NCBI GenBank assembly: GCA_016290775.1
Contig: JAEEVF010000011.1
Span: 54,305 to 118,304, forward strand
Origin: Acetatifactor sp.
Lineage (GTDB): Bacteria; Bacillota; Clostridia; Lachnospirales; Lachnospiraceae
DNA: 64,000 nt
Direction: 5' to 3'
A model generated the notes under the pieces. It made no database searches, was not told where the DNA came from, and saw nothing but the letters and a program-made list of their open reading frames with translations. The stretch's first letter is position 1, and each line of letters opens with the position of its first letter. The position numbers and the translations under genes were made by a program. Shown here piece after piece: positions 9,472-17,354 of the stretch.

Positions 9472-10648
9472 GCGTCAGATCTCCTTTCATCAGCACGTCA
9501 TAATATTCCAAGATCATCTTCACGACGCCGTGATAACTGTTTTCCTGTAGCAGATCACCCTGCACCTGCCAGCCCACGTCCGCCACCTTCGTCGCCTCGC
9601 CCGAAAAACTCTCCGCCGGATGGCTTACGGATTCATAGAGTTCCTGACTGGCCGCGATCGCCTGCTCAATGTCCGTACTTACCTGCTCGCTGATCTGCAC
9701 CTGCTCACGATACTGCGCGATCGCCGCCTCCCTGCCAAGCGTGGCAAACAGCGTTGAAACGTATGCGCCGTTTACATATTCATAAAAATCCTGATATCCC
9801 GAATAGCGGACCACCGGATCTTCGCTGTGCGTGCAGGCCAAAAACGCAATGAAATTCGCCTCATTTTCCTGATAATAGCCCTGATGATGCGACGCCTCGT
9901 GCGCCAGGAGCGTAGGATAATAAAGCTCGTCGCAATAACGGTTCCAAGTGATCTCCATCGTGTAGGGATAGGTGTACCCGCCGATGTTCATCCACTCAAG
10001 AAGATCCGAGCAGAGCGCGTCCTTGATGGGCGGATAATACCCCGAAAGCATGGGATATTCCCCCGCCTGCGCTTTCATGGCCTCAAAAACGGCCTTGGTC
10101 TGCGCCTTCTTGTCGTAGATCACCCTGCCGCTTTCGTCCCTCGGTACCTCCTCGGCGCAGGCATTCAGCATCTCGGCCAGGTGATTTCGCACATTCTGCA
10201 CCTCAAGAATGGAATATTCCCTCTCCGTCGCACCCTTTACCTTTAGGATCGTCGCACGGAACGGCAAGATCCAGTTCAGCGTGTAAATAAACAGGATCAA
10301 CACCACGGTGAGAAGCAGCCCCTTCGCATAATTTCCAACGAATCTGCGAAATCCAGCCTTCTTACGTAAGAAGATCAAAAGTGCCAACAAGACTACGAAA
10401 AGCAGCACCGCCACGATTCCCGCAAGCCCCAAAAGTTCGCCCACCGGAACGGGGATCCAACCCATCAAAAGCCCCAGCGCATCGCTGATCAGGCCGTAAA
10501 TTGTAAGCTTGTACCAATCACAAAAAGCGCGAAAACAACCAAGGAGATTCAGCACCGCCGTGACCGCAAGAAGTACGATCACCAAGCGCCAATACTTGTT
10601 CAGTTTGCCCTTGCGCTCTTTCGTTTCTGAAACGTTCTTCTTGCTCAT
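9461..10648 (-). CDS. DUF3810 family membrane protein with zinc-peptidase motif
   Basis: 395 residues. Three hydrophobic segments cover about residues 18-110, followed by an extracytoplasmic or cytosolic domain with LLAHEASHHQG (an HExxH-type zinc site) and ENEANFIAFLACTHSEDP (a likely third ligand Glu), the signature of DUF3810. The ATG at 10648 has GAGGAAAGC in front, whereas a further in-frame ATG at 10738 has no ribosome site, so 10648 is chosen. The gene overlaps the downstream HTH-like gene by 11 bases. A membrane metalloprotease paired with a putative DNA-binding protein suggests a BlaR/BlaI-like signalling arrangement, but this is inference only. Confidence 0.75.
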   Translation of the reverse strand: MSKKNVSETKERKGKLNKYWRLVIVLLAVTAVLNLLGCFRAFCDWYKLTIYGLISDALGLLMGWIPVPVGELLGLAGIVAVLLFVVLLALLIFLRKKAGFRRFVGNYAKGLLLTVVLILFIYTLNWILPFRATILKVKGATEREYSILEVQNVRNHLAEMLNACAEEVPRDESGRVIYDKKAQTKAVFEAMKAQAGEYPMLSGYYPPIKDALCSDLLEWMNIGGYTYPYTMEITWNRYCDELYYPTLLAHEASHHQGYYQENEANFIAFLACTHSEDPVVRYSGYQDFYEYVNGAYVSTLFATLGREAAIAQYREQVQISEQVSTDIEQAIAASQELYESVSHPAESFSGEATKVADVGWQVQGDLLQENSYHGVVKMILEYYDVLMKGDLTHGF

Positions 10649-10948
10649 GCTTTCCTCGCCCAACCTTGCCTTTTCCTTTTGCTCAACTTCAATTCGTCGT
10701 TTTCCTTCAGGTGCATGGCGTGGCTTCTGCTCTTTCATCTTCAGAACAGATTGCGTCTCCTGCCCCTACTTCTTATTTTGCGCCAACCTCTCCCCTCTCG
10801 TCAACTGAATTTTCAACGCATCCAAATACACCAAAAACATACAAAACCTTCACGTCAGATCGTTCTGGCGCCATATTCCCGCACACGAAAATGGCGAGCG
10901 CAGCCTCTTGCTACGCCCGCCACCTTCTTTTTATGTTTAACACAGACG
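10649..10948. other. 300-base spacer upstream of the DUF3810 gene
   Basis: Contains no convincing gene. On the minus strand TTGACG near 10800 lacks a good -10 at proper spacing. The region is pyrimidine-rich on the plus strand in its first part. No hairpin or repeat stands out. Confidence 0.3.
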
Positions 10949-11176
10949 TCATGCTCCCTTCTTACTAAGGGCTGCAAGCGCTGCGATGATCCCGGCGATC
11001 AAAAGGAACGGCACCGCCATAATAAACACGCCGCCAAGCAAGATTGCCACAATGATCAGCGGAAGGAACACCAACCCGATCAAGAACTTCGCCAAAGTCC
11101 AGGTCAGCTTCACCGCAAATTTCAAAACACCACCCAGCAGGGAAAAGCATACAATCAACATCACAAGCGTAATCAT
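10949..11176 (-). CDS. Small hydrophobic membrane protein (75 aa)
   Basis: Almost entirely hydrophobic, with two or three transmembrane segments (ITLVMLIVCFSLLGGVLKFAVK; LAKFLIGLVFLPLIIVAILLG; FIMAVPFLLIAGIIAAL) and a basic C-terminus. It resembles short phage-shock/PspC-neighbour-type or DUF-class membrane proteins, but I cannot name a family. The ATG at 11176 lies 8 bases after GGAGG; an ATG at 11182 is only 2 bases away and is less likely. It has its own promoter and an 8-bp inverted repeat (AACAGATA / TATCTGTT, 11202-11225) in the leader. Confidence 0.65.
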   Translation of the reverse strand: MITLVMLIVCFSLLGGVLKFAVKLTWTLAKFLIGLVFLPLIIVAILLGGVFIMAVPFLLIAGIIAALAALSKKGA

Positions 11177-11248
11177 TATCATGTCCTCCTTCTATTATTC
11201 GAACAGATATAACATATTATCTGTTACCTCGTCTGATTAAGTATCTTC

Positions 11249-11276
11249 AGTATAACACAAATTTCGGATTTGTAAA
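11249..11276 (-). promoter_or_regulatory. Promoter of the 75-aa membrane protein
   Basis: TTTACA (11271-11276), 16 bases, TATACT (11249-11254) on the minus strand, followed by the leader hairpin AACAGATA/TATCTGTT. Confidence 0.55.
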
Positions 11277-11332
11277 CTACTTTTTTCGCACGATAATTAT
11301 ACTTAATGTATCAAAGGCGACATTGCATGTAG

Positions 11333-11381
11333 AAAAGAACCGCTTCCCTGTCATGAACATACCCTTGGAGACGATTCTTTT
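11333..11381 (-). terminator. Possible terminator after the solute-binding lipoprotein
   Basis: Nine-bp A/T-rich outer stem (AAAAGAACC / GATTCTTTT, one G-T pair) around a 31-base loop, 33 bases beyond the stop, ending in TTTT on the minus strand. The loop is long, so support is moderate. Confidence 0.4.
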
Positions 11382-11413
11382 TAATCATTTGAATTCACGA
11401 ATTATTTGCTGCA

Positions 11414-13552
11414 TTATTTCCCTTCTTTGTAATATAAATCGATGCGATCTTTGATAATCTCGTACACATCATCTATTCTCTTGTTCCCCGAAAAATAACT
11501 TGACGCTTCTTCAATCACCATGTCATACAGGTAACTCTTGTGATATACCATCTTTGTATCATAAACCATCTGCCTAATGCGTTCCGCATCCTCTATGGAC
11601 AAGGCCGTCACAATTATTCTGTCTTCATTATTACTCATTTCCATCCCTAGATACGAGTTATATTTGCTTTTTTTCTTTGAGCATTCCCGCAGCATCTCCT
11701 CAAAGCAATCCTCTCTGGAAGGAAAATAGAAAAGATTATCGTTCTTAACAGACTGATATTCTTCTGACAAAAATATTTTGATCATGTCCCATGCCACATC
11801 TTTATGAGGCGACTTCGAGGATATCCCCATTGAATTGTCAACAAAAAACATCGCCCCTGATCCTTGCAGGCCGGGAAATCCTTTTAATGTAATATTCTCT
11901 TCGTCAAACATTGCGTGAAACATCTGAATATACCAGAACTCGCTCATTCCTCCAACGGTCAAAAGAGCTCTTTCGTCTTTTAGCGCGGCATTCTTTTCCG
12001 TCACATATGAGTTTTCCTTACCCTTCATATCCGCCATTTCCATGGCCATTCTGATATCTGCCATGTCAACATTATCGTTCTGCATTAACCCATAAATCAA
12101 TCCGTAAAAAGCGCTATCCCCTCTCTCTAAAAACATGTCTGCCCCATGTTCTTTCCAACAGTCATAAGCTTCCTTCATCGTCCACCCCATGGAATCCCCG
12201 ACCAACTTGCTCTTACCGACTAATGTCGCTATAGTAAATGACGGCACTACATAATAAACGCTGCCATTAACGGAAAGAGCTTCTCGAAGCGAAGGAATTA
12301 TGTTCTCCATTGAAACCTTCGGATCCTTGTCAAAATATGAATCTAGGTTTTCCAAAAGTCCCTGTTCACATAGCATCCTATGATCGAGCCCTTGGAGATA
12401 GACAATATCTGGTCCATTTCCGCTCAGTATATCCGCATTTAGTCTATTGCTTGCTTCATTCATGGATGCGACCGAACTCATATCACAATCATATTCTCGA
12501 ATCTCCACCAAAACATCCGGATGATTCTGGTGATACTCTTTAAGTTCTCTTACAACACTGTAGTCCATGAAAATTCCGCCGACCACTATTTTCGTTATCT
12601 GCGCTTCAACTGCCTCAAGATTCAAATATCCCAGCATGGCTTTGCCACCTTCGTTCACACAGGAAAAGAATTCACCATTCGGAAGAACAGTTAGACATTT
12701 CCATGTTTCATCCCCCAATCTCTGCTCAGCGAATTTTAGGAATATATCTGCGTTTCCATTTTCATCGCATTTGTAAATACCGTTGACGCCAAACAACAAA
12801 AAGGAGTTTTTCCCAGCAGTAATCAGGCGCATAGCCACATCATTACGCTCAAGCTTAAGGTTGACTAACTTTTCCCATTTTCCCATTTGAAGATCTAGAA
12901 TACATATCTGAGTCTTGGCCCCATCCTCCTTGCCTTCTGTACCACAGATACATAGTACATGTCCATCCTCATCAATCGTTGCATTTTCAATCAAGGCTGA
13001 AGCTTGATGCTCTTTTGCTTTGTTAAGAGATGCGTCGAGCTCATATATGTGCTTTGATGTAACAACAAGAATTCCACCTTCCTTCGTCGCTAGTATGGTA
13101 ATGACCTCCTGCGGATCCGTAATTTCCAGAATATCCTTCTTAGCTTTGATTCTTCCTTCTCGATCAACAATAACCAATTCTTCTTTTTGAAATACTTCTT
13201 CTTCCTCTTTGGACAGAATGGCAGCAAAGCCATCCTCTTCAAGGCTCACAATGTTCATAGCATAAAACCCTTTTTCCAAAGAGATTGGTATCTGTTCAGC
13301 TCTTTTTTCGCCAAGACTAACATGATAGATTTTTTCAACCATACCATCATCAGAACCCATTATTTGCGTCGCAACATAGAATTCTTCTTCCGTGATCATC
13401 GTTAATTCGACCACCGCTCCATCCAATCCTTCTATGTCGCATCTATCTAATATCCATTCCTTGTTTTCTGTTTTTTTATTATGGCATCCTGCCATGAACA
13501 GTATCAACAAACACATACTCAATGCTCGGATACACATTCTCATCTGCTTCAT
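11414..13552 (-). CDS. Large extracellular solute-binding lipoprotein
   Basis: 712 residues, much longer than ordinary family 1 binding proteins (about 420). A lipobox (LFMAGC, Cys23) indicates membrane anchoring. Residues about 35-330 read like a beta-propeller or sensor domain with repeated strand patterns (DEDGHVLCICGTEGKE; LLFGVNGIYKCDENG). From about residue 345 a binding-protein lobe appears (YHQNHPDVLVEIREYD, ADILSGNGPDIVYLQGL, and FPGLQGSGAMFFVDNSMGIS with SPHKDVAWDMIKIFLSEE near the C-terminus). No permease or ATPase genes are adjacent, so a sensory or scaffolding role is possible. Ser, Lys and AT content are higher than in the neighbours. Ligand unknown. Confidence 0.8.
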   Translation of the reverse strand: MKQMRMCIRALSMCLLILFMAGCHNKKTENKEWILDRCDIEGLDGAVVELTMITEEEFYVATQIMGSDDGMVEKIYHVSLGEKRAEQIPISLEKGFYAMNIVSLEEDGFAAILSKEEEEVFQKEELVIVDREGRIKAKKDILEITDPQEVITILATKEGGILVVTSKHIYELDASLNKAKEHQASALIENATIDEDGHVLCICGTEGKEDGAKTQICILDLQMGKWEKLVNLKLERNDVAMRLITAGKNSFLLFGVNGIYKCDENGNADIFLKFAEQRLGDETWKCLTVLPNGEFFSCVNEGGKAMLGYLNLEAVEAQITKIVVGGIFMDYSVVRELKEYHQNHPDVLVEIREYDCDMSSVASMNEASNRLNADILSGNGPDIVYLQGLDHRMLCEQGLLENLDSYFDKDPKVSMENIIPSLREALSVNGSVYYVVPSFTIATLVGKSKLVGDSMGWTMKEAYDCWKEHGADMFLERGDSAFYGLIYGLMQNDNVDMADIRMAMEMADMKGKENSYVTEKNAALKDERALLTVGGMSEFWYIQMFHAMFDEENITLKGFPGLQGSGAMFFVDNSMGISSKSPHKDVAWDMIKIFLSEEYQSVKNDNLFYFPSREDCFEEMLRECSKKKSKYNSYLGMEMSNNEDRIIVTALSIEDAERIRQMVYDTKMVYHKSYLYDMVIEEASSYFSGNKRIDDVYEIIKDRIDLYYKEGK

Positions 13553-13912
13553 CCCTTGTTCCCTCTCGTTTATATTCCATTGCCACAGCTAAGCATTTTG
13601 CCGTTTTTAATCTGTATTATATCATCACATTCGCGAAGGATATCCAGGTCATCCCGTAACATATTTATAATCAAACACTCCAATAACATTATTATCTACT
13701 CTTCCTGCGCCTTTCAACACTCAATTGATGAACTACGCTATTTTTTGATGAACCACGCTCTTTTGAGCAAAAAGTGGCTTATAGCACTCATACTTGACTC
13801 TTTTTCACACCATCCGCCTTCCCCTCAAGAAATCCCTTGAAAACAATCCATTTTCGTCATATAGTGAAAGGGTATCAAATTCAAGAAACACAAGAACCAA
13901 AGGATGAAAAGA
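13553..13912. other. 360-base divergent region
   Basis: AT-rich spacer between the solute-binding lipoprotein (-) and the esterase (+). It holds a strong plus-strand promoter at 13837-13865. No ORF or structured RNA is convincing. A near-repeat, GATGAACTACGCT / GATGAACCACGCT, occurs at about 13727-13770. Confidence 0.45.
13837..13865 (+). promoter_or_regulatory. Promoter of the esterase lipoprotein gene
   Basis: TTGAAA (13837-13842), 17 bases, TATAGT (13860-13865), 48 bases before the chosen start codon. Well-formed SigA-type promoter. Confidence 0.7.
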
Positions 13913-15082
13913 ATGAAACATAAGAGCGTAAGAAAACTTGGCTTCCTGCTCGCTGCCGCGCTGCTTGCAAGCTGCGGACCAAAGGCGCAGGTAACGACCA
14001 GCCCCGAACCATCAACACAAGAAACCCAAGAGGAGGAAAGCACCATGTCAAACAACCCAATCGACGAAGCCATCGCCCTTGAGACCTCCAAGGTCGACGA
14101 CGAGCCCGCGACCCAAAGCGCGGAGGAGGAGCGCATCCCCACCGCGGAGATCAGCGAAAAAATCCCCGTCAAGTATATCAACCTGCGCGTCACCGACTGT
14201 GGCAAGATCGAGAAGATCACCTACACCTCGCACGATTACTTTGGCAACCCCGAGGACGAAGTGGAAAAGGCAGCGAATGTATATCTTCCCGCAGGCTATG
14301 ACCCCGCCAAGCAGTACAACGTGCTCTATCTGATGCACGGCATCGGCGGCGACGAGAACGAATGGGGCATGACCGGCAGTACTTCCCGCGTAAAGTGCAT
14401 CATGGACAACCTGACCTATTACGGCGACATCGAGTCCTTTATCGTCGTGACGCCCAACGGACGCTCCGCGACCAACCATGCGGCAAACGGCTCGGACTAT
14501 CAGTCCTTCTATAGCTTCGGTAAAGAGCTTCGAAACGACCTGATGCCTTACATTGAGTCTCACTATTCCACCTATGCAAGCGCAGCGCTCGCCGAGGCAG
14601 GCCTCGATGCCATCACAGCTAAGACAGGCGACGCCGAAGCCGACAAGGCAGCCTTCGCAGCGCAGAAAGCAAGCGCGGACGCAAACGCCATCAACAAAGC
14701 CCTGCAGGACACCCGCGACCACCGCGCCATGGCCGGCCTTTCCATGGGCGGCATGCAGACCATCAACATTGGCATCGGCGAATGCATCGACCTGATCAGC
14801 TACTTTGGCGCCTTCTCCGCGGCACCCACCAGCAACCCTGCTGCCACGACCGCGAACCTCCTAAAGGGCAACGAGCTGCCGATCCACTATTTCTACAACA
14901 TCTGCGGTAAAGATGACGGCATTGCATATGCCAGCGCATCCCAGGCCGCTAAGACCCTTCCCATTGTCTGCGACCAATTCGTCGACGGCGAAAACTTCAT
15001 GTGGCAGGAGCTTCCCGGCAACCACGACTTCAACATCTGGTACCTCGGCTTCTATAACTTCGCCCAGATTGCTTTCAAATAA
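13913..15082 (+). CDS. Secreted esterase lipoprotein (CE1/esterase D-like alpha/beta hydrolase)
   Basis: 389 residues. The lipobox LLASC (Cys21) predicts a surface lipoprotein, followed by a Thr/Glu-rich linker to about residue 75. The hydrolase domain shows VYLPAGYDPAKQYNVLYLMHGIGGDENEW (oxyanion region), the nucleophile GLSMGG (Ser near 277), and a C-terminal GNHDFNIW His. The fold matches the putative-esterase family that includes acetylxylan and feruloyl esterases. An Ala/Lys-rich, apparently helical insertion (ASAALAEAGLDAITAK and following) precedes the nucleophile elbow and is unusual. The ATG at 13913 is preferred over 13904 because AAAGGA is 8 bases upstream of it. Single gene; substrate unknown. 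Confidence 0.85.
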   Translation: MKHKSVRKLGFLLAAALLASCGPKAQVTTSPEPSTQETQEEESTMSNNPIDEAIALETSKVDDEPATQSAEEERIPTAEISEKIPVKYINLRVTDCGKIEKITYTSHDYFGNPEDEVEKAANVYLPAGYDPAKQYNVLYLMHGIGGDENEWGMTGSTSRVKCIMDNLTYYGDIESFIVVTPNGRSATNHAANGSDYQSFYSFGKELRNDLMPYIESHYSTYASAALAEAGLDAITAKTGDAEADKAAFAAQKASADANAINKALQDTRDHRAMAGLSMGGMQTINIGIGECIDLISYFGAFSAAPTSNPAATTANLLKGNELPIHYFYNICGKDDGIAYASASQAAKTLPIVCDQFVDGENFMWQELPGNHDFNIWYLGFYNFAQIAFK

Positions 15083-15103
15083 CGCATAAAGCACAAAAAT
15101 GTG

Positions 15104-15155
15104 CCAAAAAGAACCGTCCCCAGTGGCACGTGCCACTGGGGACGGTTCCTTTTGG
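15104..15155. terminator. Perfect long palindrome, bidirectional terminator
   Basis: A 19-bp perfect inverted repeat with no loop (GAACCGTCCCCAGTGGCAC and its complement, centre between 15129 and 15130), extended by CCAAAAA/CTTTTGG flanks. It lies between the converging esterase (+) and His-rich protein (-) genes. Similar GAACCGTCCCC palindromes are recalled as dispersed elements in Clostridia (from memory, not searched). Confidence 0.75.
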
Positions 15156-15161
15156 CTCATC

Positions 15162-15398
15162 CTAATATCTGATCCATTCGTAGATCGATGCGCCGATTTC
15201 CCTTCCCCCCATATATAGAATTACGCATAATACTGCAATGCTAAGTACTGTCGTCACGACTCTGAACGCCCGCTGGCCCTTCGTCAATTTCACGTTCTTC
15301 GTACTTCCATATCGTCCGTAGCCACTACTGTGGTGGTGATGGTGATGATGACCACTGTGGCCGTGGTGATGATGGTGATGGTGCTGTTCCTGCTCCAT
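15162..15398 (-). CDS. His-rich small membrane protein (78 aa)
   Basis: The N-terminus is MEQEQ followed by two runs of seven consecutive His separated by GHSGH, 16 His in the first 23 residues. After a basic stretch (KNVKLTKGQRAFR) there is one transmembrane helix (VVTTVLSIAVLCVILYMGG, about 48-66) and a short tail. The His clusters would bind Ni, Zn, Cu or Co, so metal storage, sensing or buffering at the membrane is plausible but unproven. Ribosome site weak (GCAGGACC). It follows the PH-domain gene at 16 bases and is probably cotranscribed. I do not recognise a named family. Confidence 0.6.
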   Translation of the reverse strand: MEQEQHHHHHHHGHSGHHHHHHHSSGYGRYGSTKNVKLTKGQRAFRVVTTVLSIAVLCVILYMGGREIGASIYEWIRY

Positions 15399-15414
15399 TG
15401 GTCCTGCCCTTCCT

Positions 15415-15813
15415 CTATCTGATCCGCTTCTTGATCTCAGAAATGAAACCCTTAACGTCTACGGGCGAGATGCGGACCGCCGTCCCATCCTTCTTGGTCA
15501 GGCGCACCTGCGAAACGGAAGGTGCCTCGAAGCTCAGCATGCCAAGCCTTTCCACGATCTCGGAAATGTTTACGTATGCCAAAGTGCTCTTGATGCCAAG
15601 TCTGCTGATGACCAGCTCGTTCTCTTCGAGAGTATATTTCACCGAAAGCAGCGCCGAAATGATCAGCGATACGATCAGACACTCGATCAGCACGGACATG
15701 ATGATCTCAAAAAGCTCCGAGTTGTCGAGAACTACGTTGAAAAAAGATGATGCGATTGGAAATGCCAGTAATAAACCCATGACGCCTTTATCAATTCTTG
15801 CCCTGAATGTCAT
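15415..15813 (-). CDS. PH-domain-like small membrane protein (132 aa)
   Basis: Two hydrophobic segments (GVMGLLLAFPIASSFFNVV and ELFEIIMSVLIECLIVSLIISALLS) are followed by a bacterial PH-like domain: VKYTLEENELVISRLGIKSTLAYVNISEIVERL..VRLTKKDGTAVRISPVDVKGFISEIKKRI. This pattern is typical of bPH/YdbT-like proteins with no assigned function. An ATG at 15924 would add 37 residues, but the ATG at 15813 has GGAGGGGGAAACGT in front and is preferred. First gene of a two-gene unit with the His-rich protein. Confidence 0.65.
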   Translation of the reverse strand: MTFRARIDKGVMGLLLAFPIASSFFNVVLDNSELFEIIMSVLIECLIVSLIISALLSVKYTLEENELVISRLGIKSTLAYVNISEIVERLGMLSFEAPSVSQVRLTKKDGTAVRISPVDVKGFISEIKKRIR

Positions 15814-15896
15814 ACGTTTCCCCCTCCCTGCCTGGCTCAAAACCAAGAGCTTTTCCTCGTACACCATTAATGCTAGCACTTTCAATTTGAACTCGC

Positions 15897-15930
15897 AATG
15901 CATCTTACCCCCCGAAAAATGCATCTTACC
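15897..15930. repeat. 13-bp direct repeat upstream of the PH-domain gene
   Basis: AATGCATCTTACC occurs at 15897-15909 and again at 15918-15930 (21-base period), within 120 bases of the PH-domain gene start. It could be a regulator binding pair; no other support. Confidence 0.35.
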
Positions 15931-16047
15931 GAAAAGAAGAGCGAAAATTTCAGAATGTATCTGATAATTTCCGCTCTTTCATCTAAATCGTCATTCAATT
16001 TTCGTCCGGCCACAACCAAGCCCAGCCGAACCATTTTCAGCAAGCCA

Positions 16048-17307
16048 TTACAGCAAATAAGCATCGTCCGGAGAAATCCTGCGCTCCTTCGTGAACACAA
16101 GCCAATCCGTCACGTCATCGAAGGAATAGGTGCCCACGTCGCCCTCCTTGATGCCAGACACGTAATAAGGCTCCTGCGTCAAAACCGCCGTCAGCTTGTC
16201 ACCCTGTGCCTCCTTGACTTCAAACCAGATGTGCTCGCGCTGCTCCTCTTCGAGCTCATTGCCCCAATACTTCTGGTCCGTGATGAGTCCGATCTTTGCA
16301 AGCACGGTGTTTTCCGTGTCTTCCAAAGCCTTCACAAGGTATCCCATGCGCTCTCTCGCAAGCATTCTCATGCGCTGCGTCTCCGGCGTGGAAATAAGGA
16401 ACATCGGATTCTGCTTCAGGAACTCGTCATACGCCTGTACTTTGGTATATTTCTTCGCCTTTTCATCGTCAGGTGAAGCATATGCCATCACGACATAGGT
16501 ATCTTCCGTGTGAACGTCGTCATCACCGCGGTCCTCAGGCGTTCCAAGCGTCGCCTCAGGATAGAGCTTCAACGCTTCCTTCCAATCCACGGCCGTCACC
16601 ACAAGGAACGTATCCTCGTCAAGCTGCGCCACAAACACTGCATCCCCAGGCTTCACGGGGGTTTCCGCGTCCGCCTCGATCATGCGGTATGCAAGCGACT
16701 CCAGAATATGATAATGATCATTGCAGGTTTCCTGCGTGGAACACAGAATCTCCAGCTCATAAAAGCCGCAGCGCTTGAGACCATGCGTGTGAAGCCACAC
16801 TTCCTTTGAGTCCTCGCCCGCATCGCCGCTGATGGCCTGCACGGTGAAAAGATATCTCGGCGCCGGCAAAACCGACGATCTTGCGGCAAGCTCCACCCAT
16901 CTTCCGGACAAAAGCTTTTCCGAAGGGCAATCCAAAACCGCGAGCTTTTCAGGGATCATGGCATCGATGAGACGCAGCTGATCATAATAGCAAACCCTGG
17001 GATCGCCTTCATAGACCATGTTGACGGAAAGGCCTTCCTTCACGGCGTCAATGGCCGCGAGCTCCTCTTCCGTGAACTGGTGCCCGAGACGCACAAAGCT
17101 CGGGATCGAAATCTCGGTGGGCGAAACCCAGATGCGATAAGGCCTGTCGTCGATCTTCAGATCGATCTCCACGCCGCGCTCCTTGTTAAAGCCAGCCTTT
17201 TCCACGACAATGTTCTCGTGCGTTTTCATATTCACGAAAAATGCCTTAGGGTCATGGATCAACTCAGGATCCTTGGGAATAATGATCATGTAGGAATCTT
17301 CTTGCAT
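16048..17307 (-). CDS. DUF4026/DUF2314-like protein
   Basis: 419 residues, soluble, acidic, no signal peptide. The C-terminal block (HIWFEVKEAQGDKLTAVL, then PYYVSGIKEGDVGTYSFDDVTDWLV) matches the DUF2314 pattern, in which a short beta domain ends in a DW(L/M)V strand. The N-terminal two-thirds, with IIIPKDPELIHDPKAFFV and a conserved-looking LLSGRWVELAARSSVLPAPRYLFTVQAI, fits DUF4026 as I recall it. The family has no known activity. Start supported by AAGGAGAAAAAC before the ATG. It stands 47 bases downstream of proA on the same strand... proA lies upstream in transcription, so cotranscription is possible. Confidence 0.6.
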   Translation of the reverse strand: MQEDSYMIIIPKDPELIHDPKAFFVNMKTHENIVVEKAGFNKERGVEIDLKIDDRPYRIWVSPTEISIPSFVRLGHQFTEEELAAIDAVKEGLSVNMVYEGDPRVCYYDQLRLIDAMIPEKLAVLDCPSEKLLSGRWVELAARSSVLPAPRYLFTVQAISGDAGEDSKEVWLHTHGLKRCGFYELEILCSTQETCNDHYHILESLAYRMIEADAETPVKPGDAVFVAQLDEDTFLVVTAVDWKEALKLYPEATLGTPEDRGDDDVHTEDTYVVMAYASPDDEKAKKYTKVQAYDEFLKQNPMFLISTPETQRMRMLARERMGYLVKALEDTENTVLAKIGLITDQKYWGNELEEEQREHIWFEVKEAQGDKLTAVLTQEPYYVSGIKEGDVGTYSFDDVTDWLVFTKERRISPDDAYLL

Positions 17308-17354
17308 GTTTTTCTCCTTTTTATTGTCAAATCCTTATGCGAACTCTCGAAACC

